This document shows positions 7,349 to 20,125 of a DNA stretch of 64,000 bases, in pieces. A program made the translations under genes and the position numbers. Under the pieces are notes generated by a model that saw nothing but the letters and a program-made list of their open reading frames with translations, was not told the DNA's origin and made no database searches. Position 1 is the first letter of the stretch; every line of letters begins with the position of its first letter. Origin of the DNA: Clostridium hydrogeniformans DSM 21757 (GTDB lineage Bacteria; Bacillota; Clostridia; Clostridiales; Clostridiaceae); assembly GCF_000686705.1 (NCBI RefSeq), contig NZ_JMLJ01000011.1:1-64000 (forward strand), given 5' to 3'.

Positions 7349-8395
7349 ATGATAGGAAGATTAATATTAGAAAATGGAATGGTATTTGAAGGAAGAGCTT
7401 TTGGATATACGGAAGAAACTGTAGGAGAGGTAGTATTTAATACAGGTATGACAGGCTATCAGGAGGTTTTAACAGATCCTTCTTATTATGGACAAATAGT
7501 AACCATGACATATCCTTTAATAGGAAACTATGGAATAAATCTTGAAGACCTAGAATCTAATACCCCAAAAGTTAAAGGTTTCATAGTTAGAGAACTGTGT
7601 GATATTCCAAGTAATTGGAGATGTGAGATGACTTTAGATTCTTATTTAAAGCAAAATAAAGTAATAGGACTTGAAGGAATAGATACAAGAGCTCTAACAA
7701 AGATTCTTAGAAATCATGGAACCATGAGAGGAATAGTAACTAATAGAGAATTAAGTAAGGAAACTGCAGCTTCAATAATAGAGAGTTTTTCTAATAAAGA
7801 AGCAGTTAATAATGTAACTACTAAAGAAAAGTATGAGTTAGATGGAAAAGGACATCATGTTGCAATCATGGACTTTGGAATAAAAGAAAATATAATAAGG
7901 AATTTTAAAAATAGAGATTGTAAGGTTACAGTTTTTCCAGCAAGTACAAGCTGTGAAGAAGTACTAAGTGTGAATCCAGACTTAGTATTCTTATCAAATG
8001 GACCTGGAGATCCTGAGGACTTAGAATATGTAATAGGAAATGTTAAGAATATCATAGGTAAAAAGCCTATAGCTGGCATATGCCTTGGACATCAAATTTT
8101 AGCTTTAACCCTAGGAGGAAAAACAGATAGATTAAAGTTTGGTCATAGAGGAGCTAATCACCCAGTTAAGGATTTAGAAGAGAATAGAATATTTATAACT
8201 TCTCAAAATCATGGATATGTAGTAACAGAAATGCCAGAAGATACAGAGGTAACTCATGTTAATGTAAATGATGGTACTGTTGAAGGAATGAGAAATAAGA
8301 ATCTAAATATATTTAGTGTTCAGTTCCATCCAGAAGCATGTCCAGGACCAAAAGATAATGATTACTTATTTGATAAATTTTTAGAATTAATATAG
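7349..8395 (+). CDS. carA: Carbamoyl-phosphate synthase small subunit
   Basis: CarA (348 residues) hydrolyses glutamine and passes ammonia to CarB for carbamoyl phosphate, the precursor of pyrimidines and arginine. The N-terminal CPSase domain (1-150) has the NTGMTGYQE block. The C-terminal class I amidotransferase domain carries nucleophile Cys245 in GICLGHQ and His327/Glu329 in QFHPEA. The start ATG has AAGGAGGGG upstream. It forms a two-gene operon with carB, 19 bases downstream. The PyrR-type leader indicates that pyrimidines, not arginine, control it. Confidence 0.97.
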   Translation: MIGRLILENGMVFEGRAFGYTEETVGEVVFNTGMTGYQEVLTDPSYYGQIVTMTYPLIGNYGINLEDLESNTPKVKGFIVRELCDIPSNWRCEMTLDSYLKQNKVIGLEGIDTRALTKILRNHGTMRGIVTNRELSKETAASIIESFSNKEAVNNVTTKEKYELDGKGHHVAIMDFGIKENIIRNFKNRDCKVTVFPASTSCEEVLSVNPDLVFLSNGPGDPEDLEYVIGNVKNIIGKKPIAGICLGHQILALTLGGKTDRLKFGHRGANHPVKDLEENRIFITSQNHGYVVTEMPEDTEVTHVNVNDGTVEGMRNKNLNIFSVQFHPEACPGPKDNDYLFDKFLELI

Positions 8396-8414
8396 AAAGT
8401 GGGAGGGAGATATT

Positions 8415-11400
8415 ATGCCATTAAATAGAGATATAACAAAGGTTTTAGTTGTAGGATCAGGCCCTATAATAATAGGACAAGCAGCAGAGTTTGACTATTC
8501 AGGAACTCAAGCATGTGAAGCTTTAAGAGAAGAAGGGGTAGAAGTTGTATTAATAAACTCCAACCCAGCCACAATAATGACTGATAAAGAAGTTGCAGAT
8601 AAGGTTTATATAGAGCCTTTAACTATAGAATTTGTTGAGAAAATAATAAAGAAGGAAAAGCCAGATAGTATATTAGCAGGAATGGGAGGACAAACTGCTC
8701 TTAACCTTGCAGTAGAGCTTTATGAAAAAGGAATTCTTGAAAAATATAATGTTAAGGTTATAGGAACATCTATTGAATCTATAAAAAAAGGTGAAGATAG
8801 AGAACTTTTTAAAGCGGTTATGGAAGAAATAAATGAACCAATAATAGAATCTAAAATAGTTACAGATCTAAATCAAGGAATAGAGTTTGCTAAGATTATA
8901 GGATATCCTGTTATAGTAAGGCCGGCTTACACCTTAGGAGGAACAGGGGGAGGAATAGCTGATAATGAGGATGAGCTTAAGGTAATACTTGACTCAGGTC
9001 TTAAGCTAAGTCCTGTTAACCAAGTACTTCTTGAAAAGAGTGTTAAGGGATGGAAAGAAGTAGAATATGAAGTTATGAGAGATAGCTATGGAAACTGCAT
9101 AACTATATGTAATATGGAAAATATAGATCCAGTTGGAGTTCACACTGGAGATAGTATAGTTGTAGCTCCAAGCCAGACTCTTTCAGATAAAGAATATCAG
9201 ATGTTAAGAACAGCATCTATAAATATAATAAACTCAATAGGGATAGAAGGTGGATGTAACGTTCAATTTGCTTTAGATCCAGAAAGCTTTAGCTATGGGG
9301 TTATAGAAATAAATCCAAGAGTTAGTAGATCTTCTGCTTTAGCATCTAAAGCAACGGGATATCCAATAGCAAAGCTTGCAGCTAAAATAGCTCTCGGATA
9401 TGCACTAGATGAAATAAAAAATGCAGTAACAGGAAAGACATATGCTTGCTTTGAACCAACTCTTGACTATGTAGTATGTAAAATACCAAAATGGCCTTTT
9501 GATAAGTTTAAGAAGGCAAATAGAGTTCTTGGTACAAAGATGATGGCAACAGGAGAGATAATGGCAATAGGAAGTAACTTTGAGTCTGCCTTCCTAAAAG
9601 GAATAAGATCTTTAGAGATAGGACAGTATTCCTTAGAGCTTAAGAGTGTTAAGAACCTTACTATAGGAGAATTAAAGAAGAGGGTAATAACTCCAGATGA
9701 TGAAAGAATCTTTGCTCTAGCTGAGATGCTTAGAAGAGAATACTCTGTGGAAAAGGTATGTGAAATAACTGGTATTGATAGATTCTTTGTGGAAAAAATA
9801 AAATACATTGTGGATGAAGAAGAAGTATTAAAGAAGACAGCTGTGGATAAATTAACAAAAGAATGGTTATTTACCCTTAAGAAGAGAGGATTCTCAGATA
9901 AGGCCATAGCAGATTTCTTAGATGTAAGTCCAGAGGTTATATATGAGTTAAGACAAATATGGAATATAAATGTTTCTTATAACATGGTTGATACTTGTGG
10001 AGGAGAATTTGATGCAGTATCTCCATATTACTACTCAACTTATGGCATGGAAGATGAAGCTAAGGTAAGTAATAGAAATAAGGTTATAGTTATAGGTTCA
10101 GGACCAATAAGAATAGGACAAGGAATAGAGTTTGACTATGCTTCTGTCCACTGTATAAAAGCCTTAGAAAAGATGGACATAGAAACTATAATAATAAATA
10201 ACAATCCAGAAACGGTAAGTACAGACTTTGATATATCAGATAAGCTATATTTTGAGCCATTAACAGAAGAGGACACTCTAAATATAATAGAAAAAGAAAA
10301 GCCAATAGGAGTTATACTACAGTTTGGTGGGCAAACAGCTATAAAGCTTGCTAAGTTCTTAGAGAAGAAAAATATACCTGTTCTTGGGACTCTACCAAAG
10401 CACATAGATGAGGCTGAAGATAGAGAGAAGTTTGATGATATACTTGAAAAGTTAAATATAAAAAGACCAAAGGGTAAGGCTGTATGGAGTGTAGAAGGAG
10501 GAATGGTTGAAGCTAATGCTTTAGGGTATCCTGTACTTGTAAGACCATCCTATGTCCTTGGGGGTCAAGGTATGGAAATAACCTATGATGAAAGTGAGCT
10601 TAGAGCATACCTTGAAAGTGCATTCTTAAGAGATAGTAAAAATCCAGTACTTATAGATAGATATCTTCTAGGAAAAGAAATAGAAGTTGATGCTATATGT
10701 GATGGAGAAGATATATTAATACCAGGAATAATGGAGCATTTAGATAGGGCTGGAATACACTCAGGAGACAGTACAACCATATATCCAAGTCAAAATATAT
10801 CAGATAAGATAAAAAATGATGTTCTAGAATGTTCAAGAAAATTAGCTTTAGCCTTAAAGGTTAAGGGAATGATAAATATCCAATTTATAGAATTTAAGAA
10901 TGAGCTTTATGTAATAGAGGTAAACCCAAGAGCAAGTAGAACGGTTCCTTATATAAGTAAGGTATCAGGAGTTCCGATAGTAGATATAGCAACAAAAGTA
11001 ATGCTTGGCCATAAGATAAAGGATCTTGGATATGGAGTAGATATATACAAGGAGCCAGAAATAATATCAGTTAAGGTACCTGTATTCTCAACTCATAAAT
11101 TATCAAAGGTAGAGGTAAGTCTTGGACCAGAAATGAAGTCTACAGGAGAAGTCTTAGGAGTTGGACATACCTTAGAAGAAGCACTATACAAAGGCTTCCT
11201 TGCATCAGGAAGTTACTTAAAGAAGAAATCAAATAAGATTCTTGCAACGATTAATAATAAGGATAAGGAAGAGTTTCTTCCAATGGCTAAGGATTTAAGC
11301 AATCTTGGATACACATTCCTTGCAACTAAGGGAACCTGTGAAATGTTAAAAAGTAATGGAATAGAAGCAGAAGAAGTTAAGAAAATAAAGGATGGTAATC

Positions 11401-11615
11401 CCAATATACTTGACTTAATAGAGCAAGGGGAAATAGATCTTGTAATAAATACTCCAACTAAAGGGAATGATTCTACTAGAGATGGATTTAATATAAGAAG
11501 ATCAGCAATAGAACATTCAATACCAGTAGTTACATCCATAGATACATTAAATGCAATGATAGAAATAGAATCAATAAATGTTAATGTAGAAGCTTTAGAT
11601 GTAATATCTCTATAA
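8415..11615 (+). CDS. carB: Carbamoyl-phosphate synthase large subunit
   Basis: CarB (1066 residues, full length) makes carbamoyl phosphate from bicarbonate, ammonia and two ATP. Two homologous ATP-grasp halves are visible, each opening with a GSGPIxIGQ motif ([17 protein letters not shown] near residue 15 and [17 protein letters not shown] near 555). A C-terminal MGS-like allosteric domain (about 935-1066) is where UMP or ornithine would bind in relatives. It has a GGGAGGGAG ribosome site and is co-transcribed with carA. No truncation or frameshift is seen. A terminator follows at 11781-11820. Confidence 0.97.
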   Translation: MPLNRDITKVLVVGSGPIIIGQAAEFDYSGTQACEALREEGVEVVLINSNPATIMTDKEVADKVYIEPLTIEFVEKIIKKEKPDSILAGMGGQTALNLAVELYEKGILEKYNVKVIGTSIESIKKGEDRELFKAVMEEINEPIIESKIVTDLNQGIEFAKIIGYPVIVRPAYTLGGTGGGIADNEDELKVILDSGLKLSPVNQVLLEKSVKGWKEVEYEVMRDSYGNCITICNMENIDPVGVHTGDSIVVAPSQTLSDKEYQMLRTASINIINSIGIEGGCNVQFALDPESFSYGVIEINPRVSRSSALASKATGYPIAKLAAKIALGYALDEIKNAVTGKTYACFEPTLDYVVCKIPKWPFDKFKKANRVLGTKMMATGEIMAIGSNFESAFLKGIRSLEIGQYSLELKSVKNLTIGELKKRVITPDDERIFALAEMLRREYSVEKVCEITGIDRFFVEKIKYIVDEEEVLKKTAVDKLTKEWLFTLKKRGFSDKAIADFLDVSPEVIYELRQIWNINVSYNMVDTCGGEFDAVSPYYYSTYGMEDEAKVSNRNKVIVIGSGPIRIGQGIEFDYASVHCIKALEKMDIETIIINNNPETVSTDFDISDKLYFEPLTEEDTLNIIEKEKPIGVILQFGGQTAIKLAKFLEKKNIPVLGTLPKHIDEAEDREKFDDILEKLNIKRPKGKAVWSVEGGMVEANALGYPVLVRPSYVLGGQGMEITYDESELRAYLESAFLRDSKNPVLIDRYLLGKEIEVDAICDGEDILIPGIMEHLDRAGIHSGDSTTIYPSQNISDKIKNDVLECSRKLALALKVKGMINIQFIEFKNELYVIEVNPRASRTVPYISKVSGVPIVDIATKVMLGHKIKDLGYGVDIYKEPEIISVKVPVFSTHKLSKVEVSLGPEMKSTGEVLGVGHTLEEALYKGFLASGSYLKKKSNKILATINNKDKEEFLPMAKDLSNLGYTFLATKGTCEMLKSNGIEAEEVKKIKDGNPNILDLIEQGEIDLVINTPTKGNDSTRDGFNIRRSAIEHSIPVVTSIDTLNAMIEIESINVNVEALDVISL

Positions 11616-11780
11616 GAATTAAATAAATGAAGGTATATAGGCTATAAAAACTTAAATTAAATATGCTATATGCAAATATTAATATTAGATAATTATATTT
11701 AACTAGAGATAGATAGTAAAAATGTAATTAGGTATACACTATAGGATTGTATATAAGAAAAACATAATAAAATATTTAAG

Positions 11781-11820
11781 ATAAGGGATAGAAGAATGGG
11801 TAACTTCTATCCCTTATTTT
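11781..11820 (+). terminator. Terminator after carAB; rest of the 11616-12154 gap
   Basis: ATAAGGGATAGAAG pairs with CTTCTATCCCTTAT, followed by TTTAAT. The remainder of the roughly 540-base gap holds no ORF I can support. A TATAAT (12117-12122) with only a weak -35 precedes the chaperone gene. Confidence 0.85.
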
Positions 11821-12154
11821 AATTAGGATATTTTTAAAGTCTTTATTATTATAAATTTAATGCTATATTAGGACGTAAATAAAATAGATATAAGGTAATG
11901 TTAATAAAGTGTTAATGATAAAATGTAATAAATTTCATTGTTAATTTTATAAAGTATAATTTTAAAAGCAGAGAAAAACATCTTAATTATGTGTCAAATG
12001 TACCAAATTAAAGGATTCATTAACTTAAATTTTTTTTCGATAGAAGTATTTTAAAATAGTATAAGGTAAAAGAAAAAAGTTTAAATAAACATTATGTGAA
12101 TTTGTTTAAAAATATGATATAATTCAATGTATATTTTTAGGAGGTTTGATAAAA

Positions 12155-13849
12155 ATGGCTAGAATAGGAATAGATTTGGGTACATCAAATAGCTTAGTTA
12201 CATATTGGGATGGTAATGAATCTAGAGTGATTCCTAATGTATTTGGTAAGAATCTTACCCCATCTGTTGTGGGAGTAGATGATGATGGAAATATACTTAT
12301 TGGAGATATTGCAAAGGAAAGGTTAATGACGCATCCTAATTTAACTGCCTCTGTGTTTAAAAGATTTATGGGAAGTGAAAAGGAATACGAATTAGGAAGA
12401 TATAAATTTTCTCCTGTTGATTTATCAGCATTTATTTTAAAATCTCTTAAGGATGATGCTGAAAATTATCTTGGAGAATCTTGTGATGAAGCTGTAATAA
12501 GCGTACCAGCGTATTTTAACAATAAACAAAGACAAGCTACCTTAGATGCTGCAACCTTAGCAGGACTCAGGGTTGAAAATCTTATAAGTGAACCAACTGC
12601 AGCAGCTATTGCTTATGGCCTTCACCAAGGAGAAGATGAATCTACATTTATGGTTATTGATTTAGGGGGAGGTACCTTTGATGTATCCATATTAGAATTA
12701 TTTGATGGAGTAATGCAAGTGTTAGCTATATCAGGGGATAACTTTTTAGGTGGAGAGGACTTCACAAAAGTAATAATTTCAGATTTTATAAGATATAACA
12801 ATTTAGAAGGGACAAGTATTAGTGAAAAAGAGTCTTTGGCACTTTATAAAAAGGCTGAAAATTGTAAAAAGGATCTTTCTAAAGTAGAAGTCTCTAGCTT
12901 TAAGATAAAAATCAATGAAGAAGAATTTTCCTATTCATTGGATAAGAATAAGTATTCAAAATTATGTGAGGATATTATATCTAGAATGAAGCTTCCGATT
13001 ATAAGAGCCTTAAATGATGTTAATATTACACCAAAAGACATTGATTCTGTGGTATTAATTGGAGGCTCCACAAAGATGCCTATAATTAGAAATTTTATAG
13101 GTAAGCTTTTAGGAAAGATACCATTTACTAATATAAATCCTGATGAGGCAGTTGCCATAGGAACAGCTATTAATTCCGCATTAAAGGAAAGGCATGAAAG
13201 CTTAAGTGAAATAATACTTACAGATGTATGCCCTTATACCCTTGGAACAGAAGTGGTTGAAACCATTGGAGGTACAATGGAATCAGGATATTTTATGCCT
13301 GTCATAGAAAGGAATACCACTATTCCAGTTAGTAGGGTAGAGAAAATATATACAATTGCTGATAACCAAGAAGAGGTCAGGATAAATGTATATCAGGGAG
13401 AAAGTAGAAAAGTATCAGGAAACTTAAAACTTGGAGAATTAACTGTTAAAATGCCTCCAGGCCCTAAGGGACAATGTCTACACCTTCGATATACCTATGA
13501 TAAAAATGCAATACTAGAAGTTATTGTAACAATAGAAGCTACTGGAGAGACGAAAAGATTAGTTATTGAAAATAGCCCAGGATCTATGAGTAAGGAAGAA
13601 ATAGAGGAAAGATTAAATTTATTAAATGATATAAAGATACACCCAAGGGATAGATCAGAATATAGATTTTTACTGGCTCGTGGAGAAAGGCTATATGAGG
13701 AATTAACTGGGGATAGACGTATGTATATAGGACAGGTTACAAGAGATTTTGAAGAGGTTCTTGATACACAGATTGAACATAGGATAAAGAAAGCAGCAGT
13801 TAATTTTAATAAAATATTAAATGACTTTGAGGGGAGATTTAATTTCTAA
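12155..13849 (+). CDS. hscC: HscC-type Hsp70 chaperone
   Basis: This is a specialised Hsp70 of 564 residues, shorter than DnaK. The ATPase domain opens with GIDLGTSNSLV and contains ISEPTAAAIAYG, IDLGGGTFDVS and VLIGGSTKMP; a short substrate-binding region follows (about 385-500) with a reduced lid. The start is ATG 12155 (GGAGG ten bases upstream), not the TTG at 12146, which is too close to that site. Its stop overlaps the start of the J-domain gene (TAATG). HscC with a DjlC/DjlB-type membrane J-protein is a known pairing in E. coli; clients are largely unknown. I infer the same two-component chaperone here. Confidence 0.88.
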   Translation: MARIGIDLGTSNSLVTYWDGNESRVIPNVFGKNLTPSVVGVDDDGNILIGDIAKERLMTHPNLTASVFKRFMGSEKEYELGRYKFSPVDLSAFILKSLKDDAENYLGESCDEAVISVPAYFNNKQRQATLDAATLAGLRVENLISEPTAAAIAYGLHQGEDESTFMVIDLGGGTFDVSILELFDGVMQVLAISGDNFLGGEDFTKVIISDFIRYNNLEGTSISEKESLALYKKAENCKKDLSKVEVSSFKIKINEEEFSYSLDKNKYSKLCEDIISRMKLPIIRALNDVNITPKDIDSVVLIGGSTKMPIIRNFIGKLLGKIPFTNINPDEAVAIGTAINSALKERHESLSEIILTDVCPYTLGTEVVETIGGTMESGYFMPVIERNTTIPVSRVEKIYTIADNQEEVRINVYQGESRKVSGNLKLGELTVKMPPGPKGQCLHLRYTYDKNAILEVIVTIEATGETKRLVIENSPGSMSKEEIEERLNLLNDIKIHPRDRSEYRFLLARGERLYEELTGDRRMYIGQVTRDFEEVLDTQIEHRIKKAAVNFNKILNDFEGRFNF

Positions 13850-15945
13850 TGGATATATGGAGGATTTTAGAATTAGAACCGACTAATGATGTTAGAAAAA
13901 TAAAGAGAGCTTATGCAAAGAAGCTTAAGGTTACCCATCCAGATGATGATTTAGAGGCATTTCAAGCCTTAAAAGAAGCATTTGATATAGCCTTAAACTA
14001 TGCTAAGAGTAATACTTTTAGTGAAAATCAGGATACAGATAAGTCTTATGAAGAGAATTTAGAACATAGTACTGAAGATGCTGATGAGTCTTATAAAGAG
14101 AGTTCAGAACATAGTGCTGAAGATGCTGATAGGTCTTATGATGAGAATTCAGAACATAGTATTGAAGACTTTAATAAAAGCTTAGATGAGAAAATTCATG
14201 AGAGTGAAGATTATATATATGAAGAGGATGTTAAAAACCAGGATGAATTTAATACTGAAAATAATATATATGAAACAAACCGGGATGAAGGTAGTGAATC
14301 ATTAGATGAGGGATATAATTATGAGTTTCCTATGTATAATGAAGAGGCTTCCGACTTATCCTTTACATATTTTACAGAGGAAGTTAATAGAGTCTATAAT
14401 GATTTTGATTTAAGAATGGATATATTAAGATGGAAATCCATATTAAATTCGAATGTAACTTGGAATATGGCAGATTTTAATAAATATGAAGAGTTCTTAA
14501 TAAATTTTATTGTAGAAAGACATAAGTTTATTCCATACTATGTAATAAATTTAATTGTAGAATACTTTTCCATAGATACTTCTTTTTTAGGAAAATATAA
14601 TTTTTTAAATAAGTCCGTTAGTAAAAAATATTTAAAACAAATATTCAATCCTCCTCCATTATCCTTTTCATCCTTAGGGAAGCTAAGAAATGAGGAAAAA
14701 GAAAAGTTTTTAGAATATAGATATGACTCATATATAAATATAATCAATAGTAATTATATATTAGCAAGGATGAAAATTATAAAGGGTAAAAAAGTATTTA
14801 AGAATGACCCAGACTTAATACTTTTAGAAACCTTCATAGTTTTAAAGGCTTATAAGTATTCTGTGATTAAACATAAGAATTTTAGAAAGAAGAAGTATCT
14901 TAAAAGTTCAATAGAAATTAATAGGGCCATAGAGTTAGATAGGAATAACCCTACTGCAAGGTTATTTAGGTTAAGCCTTATGGATTCCTTAAATTTAGAT
15001 GTTATAGAAAGTGATGTTTCCATTGTGGAAAAAGGGGATACATATCTACTTTCTAAGGAGTATGTCTTAGGAAATGCTTATAATAAACTAAAAGAATATA
15101 GAAAATCCTATGACCATTTAATTTCTCTTAAGGATGATAGAAGATCATATACTAGAAGAAGGATTGTTAAATCTATGAGAGGGCTTAAGAGTAAATGGAA
15201 AGCTGACCTTAATAAGAACCCAGATGATGGGGACATAAAAAATAATATTAAAGCACTTAAAGAACAATTACAACTTTTCTCTAGGATAGCTTTTTTAAAG
15301 ACGTATTTTAAAAAAGTTAATTCAGCGGTATTCTTCATAATGACTACTATTTTACTTTCAATTATACTTGCTGCTTCAGCAGTTCCAGATGAAAATATCT
15401 TAGGAGAGAAAAATATTTATGTTATCTTTGAAAATAATGATTTGAAAAATGCATACAGTAACTCTAATAGGGTAAAGTTATCTGTAGTATTAGACCATAA
15501 AGATAAAGAAGAATCTAATGAAGATATTTTCCATTTAGAGTATGAAGGTTATAAATATTTATTAATAACATTAAAGGACAATATTGATAATAAAGATTAT
15601 GCTGTTATAGTAGCTTTAAAGGGCGATTATAAAACTTATAAAAATAAGGAGCTTAGTCTTATAGGCGAAGTAAAAGAAATAAATTCAGTACCTAATAAAG
15701 TTATAGATGATATTTCTAAAAGTGTGGATATTCCTATTTCAACATACTATATAAATAATGCAATTTCATATGAAGACTATGAAGTATCAAGTGAAGATAA
15801 ATATATAGATAGAAATATTAACGATGTTAAGGAGGGTGAAGCTGTAATTAGAGTATTTTTAATAATTATATATCTTATAGCACAATATATAGCCTTTAAG
15901 ATAGGCTTTGAAAGAAACTACAGAAACAATAAAGAATATATATAA
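13849..15945 (+). CDS. Large membrane J-domain protein, DjlC-like partner of HscC
   Basis: A 698-residue protein. The N-terminal 50 residues are a compact J domain of the DjlB/DjlC kind (WRILELEPTNDVRKIKRAY), with the His30-Pro31-Asp32 tripeptide that stimulates Hsp70 ATPase. An acidic region follows with three imperfect 17-residue repeats of the type SYEENLEHSTEDADE (about residues 64-113). A long helical, basic, TPR-like middle comes next, then two membrane segments (about 492-512 and 667-687) bracketing a domain of about 150 residues, predicted extracytoplasmic or lumen-facing. It is translationally coupled to hscC. It is larger than the E. coli partners. The role of the acidic repeats is unknown. 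Confidence 0.85.
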   Translation: MDIWRILELEPTNDVRKIKRAYAKKLKVTHPDDDLEAFQALKEAFDIALNYAKSNTFSENQDTDKSYEENLEHSTEDADESYKESSEHSAEDADRSYDENSEHSIEDFNKSLDEKIHESEDYIYEEDVKNQDEFNTENNIYETNRDEGSESLDEGYNYEFPMYNEEASDLSFTYFTEEVNRVYNDFDLRMDILRWKSILNSNVTWNMADFNKYEEFLINFIVERHKFIPYYVINLIVEYFSIDTSFLGKYNFLNKSVSKKYLKQIFNPPPLSFSSLGKLRNEEKEKFLEYRYDSYINIINSNYILARMKIIKGKKVFKNDPDLILLETFIVLKAYKYSVIKHKNFRKKKYLKSSIEINRAIELDRNNPTARLFRLSLMDSLNLDVIESDVSIVEKGDTYLLSKEYVLGNAYNKLKEYRKSYDHLISLKDDRRSYTRRRIVKSMRGLKSKWKADLNKNPDDGDIKNNIKALKEQLQLFSRIAFLKTYFKKVNSAVFFIMTTILLSIILAASAVPDENILGEKNIYVIFENNDLKNAYSNSNRVKLSVVLDHKDKEESNEDIFHLEYEGYKYLLITLKDNIDNKDYAVIVALKGDYKTYKNKELSLIGEVKEINSVPNKVIDDISKSVDIPISTYYINNAISYEDYEVSSEDKYIDRNINDVKEGEAVIRVFLIIIYLIAQYIAFKIGFERNYRNNKEYI

Positions 15946-15962
15946 CTTCCAATGGTTATTAA

Positions 15963-15994
15963 AAATGCTCCCACATAATTAAGTGGGAGCATTT
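15963..15994. terminator. Bidirectional terminator
   Basis: AAATGCTCCCAC and GTGGGAGCATTT are perfect arms around an eight-base loop. It ends the convergent J-protein and azoreductase transcripts. Confidence 0.9.
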
Positions 15995-16010
15995 AATTTC
16001 TAAATTTTAT

Positions 16011-16646
16011 CTAGAAGTTTTTAGCAACAGCTAAAGCTTTCTTAATAGCTTCTGATTTAATTTCTTCTGCCTTTGTAGGGTCTATGCTAAGTCCTTCCAC
16101 AATTATTGATTCAAAAGAAGATACTCCCATAAATCCTAAGATGTTCTTAATATAAGAACTACCCATTTCAATAGAATCCATTGGAGGAGTTGAGTACATT
16201 CCACCTCTAGCCTCTATATGCACAGCTTTTTTATTATTAAGAAGTCCTTTAGGACCTTCAGCTGTATAGGCAAAAGTTTTTCCTGCAACCATTACAGTGT
16301 CCACATAAGCTTTTAGAAGAGGTGGTACTCCTAAGTTCCAGAATGGGGATACAAAAATATACTTGTCAAATTCCACGAATTGATCAGTATAAGAGTTAAA
16401 CTTAGTAAGTTTAGATTTTTCATCAGATGATAATTCTTCAAAAGAAATACCAGCTCTTAGCTTATCCCATGATGATAATATATCATGATCAACAAAAGGA
16501 ATATCTTCTTTAAATAAATCTAGATGAAATACCTCATCATTAGGATTTACTTTCTTATATTCATCTATAAAATTCTTACCTACTTCAAGAGAAAAAGATT
16601 GTTCTACTTTTTTAGGGTTACATGTAATATATAATACTTTAGACAT
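16011..16646 (-). CDS. azoR: FMN-dependent NADH azoreductase
   Basis: This 211-residue flavodoxin-fold quinone/azo reductase of the AzoR/AcpD family uses FMN and NADH for two-electron reduction of quinones and azo dyes. The start is ATG 16646 behind AAAGGAG; a longer reading adds seven codons with no ribosome site. Visible signatures are the N-terminal phosphate loop, FVSPFWNLGVPPLLKAYVD and the EARGG flavin-contact region. It is monocistronic. It probably protects against quinone or electrophile stress. Confidence 0.9.
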   Translation of the reverse strand: MSKVLYITCNPKKVEQSFSLEVGKNFIDEYKKVNPNDEVFHLDLFKEDIPFVDHDILSSWDKLRAGISFEELSSDEKSKLTKFNSYTDQFVEFDKYIFVSPFWNLGVPPLLKAYVDTVMVAGKTFAYTAEGPKGLLNNKKAVHIEARGGMYSTPPMDSIEMGSSYIKNILGFMGVSSFESIIVEGLSIDPTKAEEIKSEAIKKALAVAKNF

Positions 16647-16882
16647 ATTAAGTCTCCTTTCTAGCAAAGCACATTAAAACCATTTTCAATTAATAATAAT
16701 TATTGACTATATTATAATACTAAATAGTATTAATTTACATATAAAAATTATTAATAATGTGTGAAAATATATTTTAACAATAGTTTTCCTAATTAAGAAT
16801 TAATAATTCATAGTAATTTATATAAAAATTTTACCAAATAATACTCCATATATTTTAATTTTCAGAATTAACTATAAATTAA
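16647..16882. other. Intergenic region between azoR and lacZ
   Basis: AT-rich divergent region. It should hold the azoR promoter on the minus strand and, at its right end, the lacZ promoter and cre listed separately. AATTTTCAGAATTAA at 16857-16871 resembles the first two-thirds of a CodY box but diverges at the end. No ORF is supported. Confidence 0.5.
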
Positions 16883-16910
16883 TTGCCAAAAGCACCCAAA
16901 TTGATATAAA
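16883..16910 (+). promoter_or_regulatory. lacZ promoter
   Basis: TTGCCA (16883-16888), a 16-base spacer and TATAAA (16905-16910). Initiation would fall near 16917, directly on the cre site. Confidence 0.55.
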
Positions 16911-16917
16911 ATATAAA

Positions 16918-16933
16918 GAGAAAAGGTTTTCTA
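16918..16933. promoter_or_regulatory. CcpA-binding cre site at the lacZ transcription start
   Basis: GAGAAAAGGTTTTCTA fits the clostridial cre consensus RRGAAAANGTTTTCWW at every position. It lies between the promoter and the ribosome site of lacZ, a location that represses by blocking initiation or elongation. CcpA is encoded at 56829-57824. Confidence 0.65.
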
Positions 16934-16934
16934 A

Positions 16935-20033
<3,099 letters not shown>

Positions 20034-20037
20034 AACT

Positions 20038-20059
20038 AAGGTGAGGATTTCCTCACCTT
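20038..20059 (+). terminator. Intercistronic hairpin between lacZ and the next glycosidase
   Basis: AAGGTGAGGA and TCCTCACCTT form a 10-bp stem with a two-base loop. The following U-run is weak, so it may attenuate or protect the mRNA more than terminate. The same 10-base arms occur in the terminator at 40009-40034. Confidence 0.6.
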
Positions 20060-20125
20060 TAAAGTTAATAAGGGGAAAAACATTTAAGTTGTTAAGAAAA
20101 ATTGTTTAGGATAGGAGATGATAAT

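Noticed and set aside
9467-9907. Long open frame on the minus strand inside carB
   Set aside because: Antisense frame mirroring carB codon bias, Ser/Leu/Phe rich with no family features; carB is intact across it.
16857-16871. CodY-box-like AATTTTCAGAATTAA upstream of lacZ
   Set aside because: The first 11 bases fit AATTTTCWGAAAATT but the last four do not; this is too weak in AT-rich DNA.
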